Positions 42,777 to 47,045 of a DNA stretch of 47,045 nucleotides are shown here, one piece after another. How positions within the stretch are numbered: the first letter of the stretch is position 1; each line of letters opens with the position of its first letter. This stretch comes from CANNBR01 sp964592275 (lineage in GTDB: Bacteria; Babelota; Babeliae; Babelales; CAIQNR01). The notes below the pieces were generated by a model. It saw only the letters and a program-made list of their open reading frames with translations, was not told where the DNA came from and searched no databases. The stretch spans positions 1-47,045 of the forward strand of contig CAZQDJ010000006.1 in NCBI GenBank assembly GCA_964592275.1, written 5' to 3'. The translations under genes and the position numbers were made by a program.

Positions 42777-44117
42777 TTACTCAAACAAGGTTATTGATGC
42801 ACCAAGTGCGCGCAATTTACCTTCAAGAGATTGATAGCCGCGCTTCCAATGATGAACTCCTGAGATAGTTGTATACCCTTTGGCAGCAAGACCTGCCAAG
42901 GCTAAACAGCACGAAGCACGAATATCGCTTGCAATAACATGAGTACCATACAATTCTTCTACCCCTCTTATGGTTGCCGTATCGTAATGAACTTCGATTT
43001 GGGCACCCATTTTATCAAGCTCACGGGCATGAGTAAGACGATTTTCCCACACCGTTTCTTTTACTACGGAAATACCCTGAGCCAATGTTAATGCAGCCAT
43101 AAAAGGCGCTTGCATATCTGTAGGAAACCCTGGATAAGGGGCTGTTTTAATTGAAACAGCACGCGGTGTTTTTGTTGCTTTAATTTTTACCCCTACACCA
43201 TCTTTACCTATCAAAATGGTATGCCCCATTTCTTGCATCTTCATAAGAAACAAGCCCATATCATGCGCAGGTGCTTGCGGAACATGCACGTACCCACCAG
43301 TAATAGCACCTGCAAGAATCAACGCACTTGCTTCCATGCGATCAAACATCACCGTATGATTGGCAGGCGAAAGATGATCCACCCCTTCAATGACAAGTGT
43401 TGCAGGAGTATCAATTGAAATACGAGCACCCATTTTTTTTAGCGATTCAATAAGATCAAATACTTCTGGTTCAAGCGCTGCATTAATAATTCGAGTAGTG
43501 CCTGCAGTAAGAACTGCAAGCATCATAAGATTTTCTGTTGCTCCGACACTCGGATACTCAAGCAGTAAATTGCGGTGCTGTAAATGTTGCACATAGGCAG
43601 TTAAAATATCTCCATGCTGTTCAACATACACACCCATTTTTTCAAAATTTTTAATATGATAATCAACAGGGCGTTGACCAATAACATCACCACCAGGAAG
43701 CGCAAGTTCAACCTTGCCAAACCGAGCAAGAAGTGGCCCCATTACCAACACAGAAGCACGCGTTTTTTTCATAATTTCAGGCTTAACATGATACCCGTCA
43801 AGATGCCTTGTATCAACCTCTAAAATATTCTCTTCTTCATTAAATTGAACCACTGCTCCCAAGTTTTCAAGAAGAATAATCATATGAAAAACATCATCAG
43901 AAGCTGGAACATTACGTAACACAGAAACACCACGTGACAAAATTAACGATGTCATGATCACCAGTACTGCATTCTTTGCACCAGAAAGCGATGCTTGTCC
44001 TTCCAAACCTAATGATTGATGCACTTCTAAATACGGCGCTTCAATCGGATTTTTTTGACCAAACATACCTTCTTTTATGCGAGTAACATCTTGTGTGAAC
44101 ATTGACTGATCTGTCAT
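42777..44117 (-). CDS. murA: UDP-N-acetylglucosamine 1-carboxyvinyltransferase with Asp at the fosfomycin-target position
   Basis: MurA transfers enolpyruvate from PEP to UDP-GlcNAc, the first committed step of peptidoglycan synthesis. LSGAKNAVL, TRASVLVMGPLLARFG, IGQRPVDYHI, EYPSVGATENLMMLAVL and PTDMQAPFMAALTLA are family hallmarks. In the active-site loop the usual PGGC reads PGGD (Asp144; codon 43686-43688), replacing the Cys attacked by fosfomycin. This natural change is known in Mycobacterium tuberculosis and Chlamydia trachomatis, whose enzymes work and are fosfomycin-resistant. The protein has 446 residues, with about 28 extra at the N-terminus. AAAGGT lies upstream of the ATG. Confidence 0.95.
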   Translation of the reverse strand: MTDQSMFTQDVTRIKEGMFGQKNPIEAPYLEVHQSLGLEGQASLSGAKNAVLVIMTSLILSRGVSVLRNVPASDDVFHMIILLENLGAVVQFNEEENILEVDTRHLDGYHVKPEIMKKTRASVLVMGPLLARFGKVELALPGGDVIGQRPVDYHIKNFEKMGVYVEQHGDILTAYVQHLQHRNLLLEYPSVGATENLMMLAVLTAGTTRIINAALEPEVFDLIESLKKMGARISIDTPATLVIEGVDHLSPANHTVMFDRMEASALILAGAITGGYVHVPQAPAHDMGLFLMKMQEMGHTILIGKDGVGVKIKATKTPRAVSIKTAPYPGFPTDMQAPFMAALTLAQGISVVKETVWENRLTHARELDKMGAQIEVHYDTATIRGVEELYGTHVIASDIRASCCLALAGLAAKGYTTISGVHHWKRGYQSLEGKLRALGASITLFE

Positions 44118-44226
44118 GCGCTTTTACCTTTTTATGAACTCCACGTATACGATAATGTTTGCTAGTGTATACTAGGGAATTACTGTTTACAAATCGCAAT
44201 GATCATCACATTTTCAAAGGTGAAAT

Positions 44227-44874
44227 ATGGAAAAAAAATCAGTAACTATGGCACCACATAATGCGCTCACGTCTTGCAAAGAAAAACCCTTAAAAGGTAT
44301 TTTGGAAGTCATCTGTGGTCCTATGTTTTCAGGAAAATCTGAAGAACTCATTCGCAGACTACGTCGCGCAAAAATAGCTCAACAAAATGTGATTTCTTTT
44401 AATCCTCAGAGCGATACACGAACAGCTTTACATACTATTGCCTCCCATAACGGATCATCATTAGAAGCAATCACCATCAGTGATCCATTAATGATTCCTT
44501 CGTACGTAACTGATGCTATTGAAGTTGTAGGCATTGATGAGGTGCAATTTTTTGCGCCAGAAATTCTCACCGTAGTATTTGATCTTGTTGAACAAGGAAA
44601 GCGAGTTATTGTTACTGGTCTTAACCTCGACTTTAAAGGGGTTCCTTTTGGAACTATTCCAACCTTTATGGCGATTGCAGACACAATTACTAAGCTAAGT
44701 GCCATCTGTATCATTTGTGGCGCAGATGCCTATCTTTCCCAACGTATTGTTGATGGAACACCTGCAAAATACGATGATCCCATCGTAAAACCGGGAGCAC
44801 AAGAAGCGTATCAAGCACGTTGCCGTTCATGTCACATTATTGATAAGAAACCGGTATGGCAAAAAACTCTGTAG
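44227..44874 (+). CDS. tdk: Thymidine kinase (TK1 type)
   Basis: This kinase salvages thymidine to dTMP. The P-loop is GPMFSGKS (31-38), the Mg site is in VVGIDEVQFF, and the lasso and substrate region is VTGLNLDFKGVPFG. The zinc site has CIICG and CRSC. It has 215 residues, with about 23 extra at the N-terminus compared with minimal family members. AAAGGTGAA precedes the ATG. The last 19 bp overlap the start of radA. Thymidine salvage fits an organism that may take nucleosides from a host. Confidence 0.95.
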   Translation: MEKKSVTMAPHNALTSCKEKPLKGILEVICGPMFSGKSEELIRRLRRAKIAQQNVISFNPQSDTRTALHTIASHNGSSLEAITISDPLMIPSYVTDAIEVVGIDEVQFFAPEILTVVFDLVEQGKRVIVTGLNLDFKGVPFGTIPTFMAIADTITKLSAICIICGADAYLSQRIVDGTPAKYDDPIVKPGAQEAYQARCRSCHIIDKKPVWQKTL

Positions 44875-46229
44875 CTTTTCTCTGTTCTAATTGTAGCCAT
44901 TCTTCTGTTAAGTGGTTGGGTTGTTGCCCAAGCTGTAAGGAGTGGAACAGTTTTATTGAAGAAAAACCAGACGTAACTCCTTTGCTAGGATCTAAAAAAG
45001 GTCTTGGGCGACCACATACTATAGAATCCCTCACTCTTCGTCCTTTACATGAAATCGAGTTTTCGGAGCAAAGCCGCATGCTTTCAGGTATGCCTGAATG
45101 GGATAACGTTCTTGGCGGAGGCATTATGCCAGGATCACTCCTTGCGTTAACTGGAGACCCTGGCATTGGAAAATCAACACTTCTTTTACACGTTGCTCAC
45201 AAACTTGCTGAACGTTATACCGTTTTTTATTTTTCATCAGAAGAATCATTGGAGCAAGTAAAATTACGTGCAGTGCGCATCGATAGCATGAGCTCTAATC
45301 TCCTTTTTTCTGATCGGGCAAATATCGAAAGTATTATCCTTACCGCTCAAGAAAAAAAACCAGCCATTATTATTATCGATTCCATTCAAAACTGTTTTTT
45401 TTCAGAAACACAAAGTTTTCCTGGCACCATTGGTCAATTACGAGAAACCTCATTTGCTCTGATGCGCCTAGCAAAAGAACATAACATCGCAGTCATTATC
45501 ACCTGCCACATCACCAAAGAAGGGCACATGGCAGGCCCTAAAACACTTGAACATATGGTCGATGGAGTATTTTATTTACAAGGTGAAGATCGGTGGCATA
45601 CACGAATTTTACGCAGCGTTAAAAACCGTTTTGGACCTCTTAATGAACTTGGTTTTTTTTCTATGACAACCAAAGGGCTTGAAGAAGTTCCTCATATCAA
45701 CCAGTTCTTACTCAACGAAACAACTGCAGCTCCAGGAGCTGTTTTAGTAAGTTGCCTTGAAGGCTCGCGTCCATTACTTTTGGAAATTCAAGCACTTACC
45801 ATTCTTTCTAAATTTGGCATGCCGCAGCGAGTAGTCACCGGACTTGATCAAAAACGTGTTGTACTTATTGCCGCTATTTTAGAAAAATATTTACATATCA
45901 AATTCAGTTCGCATGATATTTTTGTAAAAGTAAGTGGTGGATTAAAAGTAACAGAAAGTTCTTCTGACCTTGCTATCGCCCTTGCTTTACTTTCAAGCTA
46001 CTTTCAACAAGCATTGCCTGAAAAATCAATGGCCCTTGCTGAAATCAGTTTAACCGGCGCTCTCAAGCCTATTAATGCTCTTGAAACACAACTTAAAGAA
46101 GCGCAAAAATTTGGCATCAAAACCATTTTTGTTGCTGATGGCCAAAAGACATCAACCAAAGGTATTGTTAAATTTTCATCGGTCTATCAACTGCTGACTC
46201 TCTTCACCGATACCATTACTCAACAGTAA
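44856..46229 (+). CDS. radA: DNA repair protein RadA
   Basis: RadA/Sms is a RecA-like hexameric helicase for branch migration in recombination. The N-terminal zinc finger has CSNC (10-13) and CPSC (24-27). Walker A is GDPGIGKST (100-108), the RadA-specific KNRFG is at 256-260, and a Lon-like C-terminal domain follows (SGGLKVTESSSDLAIALALLSS). Length 457 is typical. It starts inside the 3' end of tdk, so translation is probably coupled. Confidence 0.96.
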   Translation: MAKNSVAFLCSNCSHSSVKWLGCCPSCKEWNSFIEEKPDVTPLLGSKKGLGRPHTIESLTLRPLHEIEFSEQSRMLSGMPEWDNVLGGGIMPGSLLALTGDPGIGKSTLLLHVAHKLAERYTVFYFSSEESLEQVKLRAVRIDSMSSNLLFSDRANIESIILTAQEKKPAIIIIDSIQNCFFSETQSFPGTIGQLRETSFALMRLAKEHNIAVIITCHITKEGHMAGPKTLEHMVDGVFYLQGEDRWHTRILRSVKNRFGPLNELGFFSMTTKGLEEVPHINQFLLNETTAAPGAVLVSCLEGSRPLLLEIQALTILSKFGMPQRVVTGLDQKRVVLIAAILEKYLHIKFSSHDIFVKVSGGLKVTESSSDLAIALALLSSYFQQALPEKSMALAEISLTGALKPINALETQLKEAQKFGIKTIFVADGQKTSTKGIVKFSSVYQLLTLFTDTITQQ

Positions 46230-46313
46230 AAACTTTTATCTTTTTCATTTTTATTACAAACAACACATTCTAATAGCAGATTCAAACTTTACATCTATCA
46301 CTATTACTTTATC

Positions 46314-46342
46314 TTGATTTACAAACAGAAAGAGTTTAATCT
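46314..46342 (+). promoter_or_regulatory. Candidate promoter of the exported protein at 46385
   Basis: TTGATT, a 17-bp spacer and TAATCT followed by a run of A lie about 40 bp before the gene. The -10 region resembles those at 35730 and 39955. Confidence 0.35.
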
Positions 46343-46384
46343 AAAAAAATCTCATAAATATTTTTATTAAAAAGGGCATTACGC

Positions 46385-46930
46385 ATGAAGTTTTTGTTAT
46401 TTATTATATTGTCTTCGGTATCATTAATGCAGGGAATGGAAAAAGTTACTTTAGAAAAAACAGAACATGTAAAAGCGGCTTTAGAAAAAACAAAACAAGA
46501 AAAAGCATTTTTAACGTACCGTTTACAAAATACTGTTCTTACCATCGATCAAATAAAAAAAGGCGAATTAGCAGGTCATCCTACTCTAAAAGAAGCCGTG
46601 GCAGCTTACGATCGTCTTAATGAGAGATTAAAACGTATAACAACAATTGAAAGATGTATTACTAATTCACCAACCTCTCCAGATAAAATTGCTGCTTTTT
46701 TTGCTGTATATAAAGAAGATAACGAAAAACAACTTAAAACTCATTCTACAGAACCCGTTAGAACTCCGTCACCTAAGAAAAAAAGTCCTAGTTTTGAAGA
46801 ATTTTTAAAAAAACAAGAGGCAACAAATCGCTCTGTTTCCGCTCCTGCAGACTTGGTTGCTGAAAAAAATTCGATAAGCGAAGAAGGCAGTAACGCTTCT
46901 CTTACATCGCTTGAAACACTCTTTACGTAA
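46385..46930 (+). CDS. Exported protein of unknown function
   Basis: This 181-residue protein has a short signal peptide (KFLLFIILSSVSLMQG, probably cleaved just before or after Met-Glu). A helical region rich in Glu and Lys follows (about 20-115), then a Ser/Pro-rich tail with TPSPKKKSPSFEEF. I recognise no domain. AAAGGG precedes the ATG at a distance of nine bases. The next gene, cut by the window edge, has a similar signal peptide ending in AME, which suggests a tandem family of exported proteins. Confidence 0.75.
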   Translation: MKFLLFIILSSVSLMQGMEKVTLEKTEHVKAALEKTKQEKAFLTYRLQNTVLTIDQIKKGELAGHPTLKEAVAAYDRLNERLKRITTIERCITNSPTSPDKIAAFFAVYKEDNEKQLKTHSTEPVRTPSPKKKSPSFEEFLKKQEATNRSVSAPADLVAEKNSISEEGSNASLTSLETLFT

Positions 46931-46968
46931 ATTATTGTTAACAATTTTCCACTCTTTTAGGATTTTTT

Positions 46969-47045
46969 ATGAAATATTTAGTTTTTGCAACACTGTTCTG
47001 CTCAGCATCACTAACTCAAGCTATGGAAACGCAATTACCCAAATC
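46969..47045 (+). CDS. Exported protein, partial (runs off the window)
   Basis: An ATG preceded by TTAGGA opens a frame of 25 codons to the end of the window, encoding signal peptide KYLVFATLFCSASLTQA followed by MET. The start resembles the preceding exported protein. The rest lies outside the window, so no product can be named. The palindrome TTGTTAACAA lies in the gap before it. Confidence 0.6.
   Translation, partial: MKYLVFATLFCSASLTQAMETQLPK

Noticed and set aside
1..47045. CRISPR array, rRNA genes, prophage or insertion sequence
   Set aside because: I saw no regularly spaced direct repeats, no rRNA segments, and no transposase, integrase or phage structural motifs.

Overview
The window is about 47 kb of AT-rich, tightly packed bacterial chromosome from a Gram-negative-type organism with a reduced genome. 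There is one lipoprotein, many Sec-type signal peptides, MurA and GlmM for wall precursors, and short intergenic gaps. Small secreted proteins of unknown function, coiled-coil exported paralogs and a compact informational core look most like the candidate phylum Dependentiae (TM6), protist-associated bacteria. That assignment is an inference from gene style, not from a marker search. The genetic code looks standard: TAA dominates, TAG is occasional, TGA is a rare stop, and tRNA-Trp carries a CCA anticodon.

Layout. 1-3.5 kb: a glycine-rich coiled-coil protein, a lipoprotein, then rplS, trmD (fused to a second RNA-methyltransferase-like domain) and rpsP on the minus strand, with rimM missing from its usual place. 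3.8-10.4 kb: hflX, two exported proteins of unknown function and a UvrD/PcrA helicase. 10.3-13.5 kb (minus): a possible small membrane protein, a photolyase, trpS and a small exported protein. 13.6-17 kb: the cdaA-cdaR-glmM locus, in which the diadenylate cyclase-like protein has lost its catalytic motifs, a dispersed repeat, and a DUF502 membrane protein. 17-19 kb: two exported coiled-coil paralogs with duplicated terminators.

19-35.3 kb is one almost unbroken minus-strand run reading tRNA-Tyr, tRNA-Gly, two tRNA-Thr, rpmG, tRNA-Trp, secE, nusG, rplK, rplA, rplJ, rplL, rpoB, rpoC, tRNA-Val, rpsO, pnp, rph and a divergent holA. This joins protein export, transcription, ribosome and RNA-decay genes. 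tuf is absent from its common place beside the tRNAs, and RpoB carries a cysteine-rich insertion.

35.4-47 kb is more accessory: a BFD-like [2Fe-2S] protein, a MutS-family ATPase with a signal peptide, a secreted TIKI/TraB-like protein, tsaE with a YacP-type NYN nuclease, a tandem pair of membrane paralogs (the second broken by TGA at a conserved Trp codon), an isolated atpG, a second copy of the dispersed repeat, murA with Asp in place of the fosfomycin-target Cys, tdk overlapping radA, and two exported proteins, the last cut by the window edge.

The most novel-looking items are the degenerate cyclase kept in its canonical operon, the apparently secreted MutS-like ATPase, the TGA-interrupted paralog, the RpoB insertion and the repeat pair at 16.2 and 42.7 kb.
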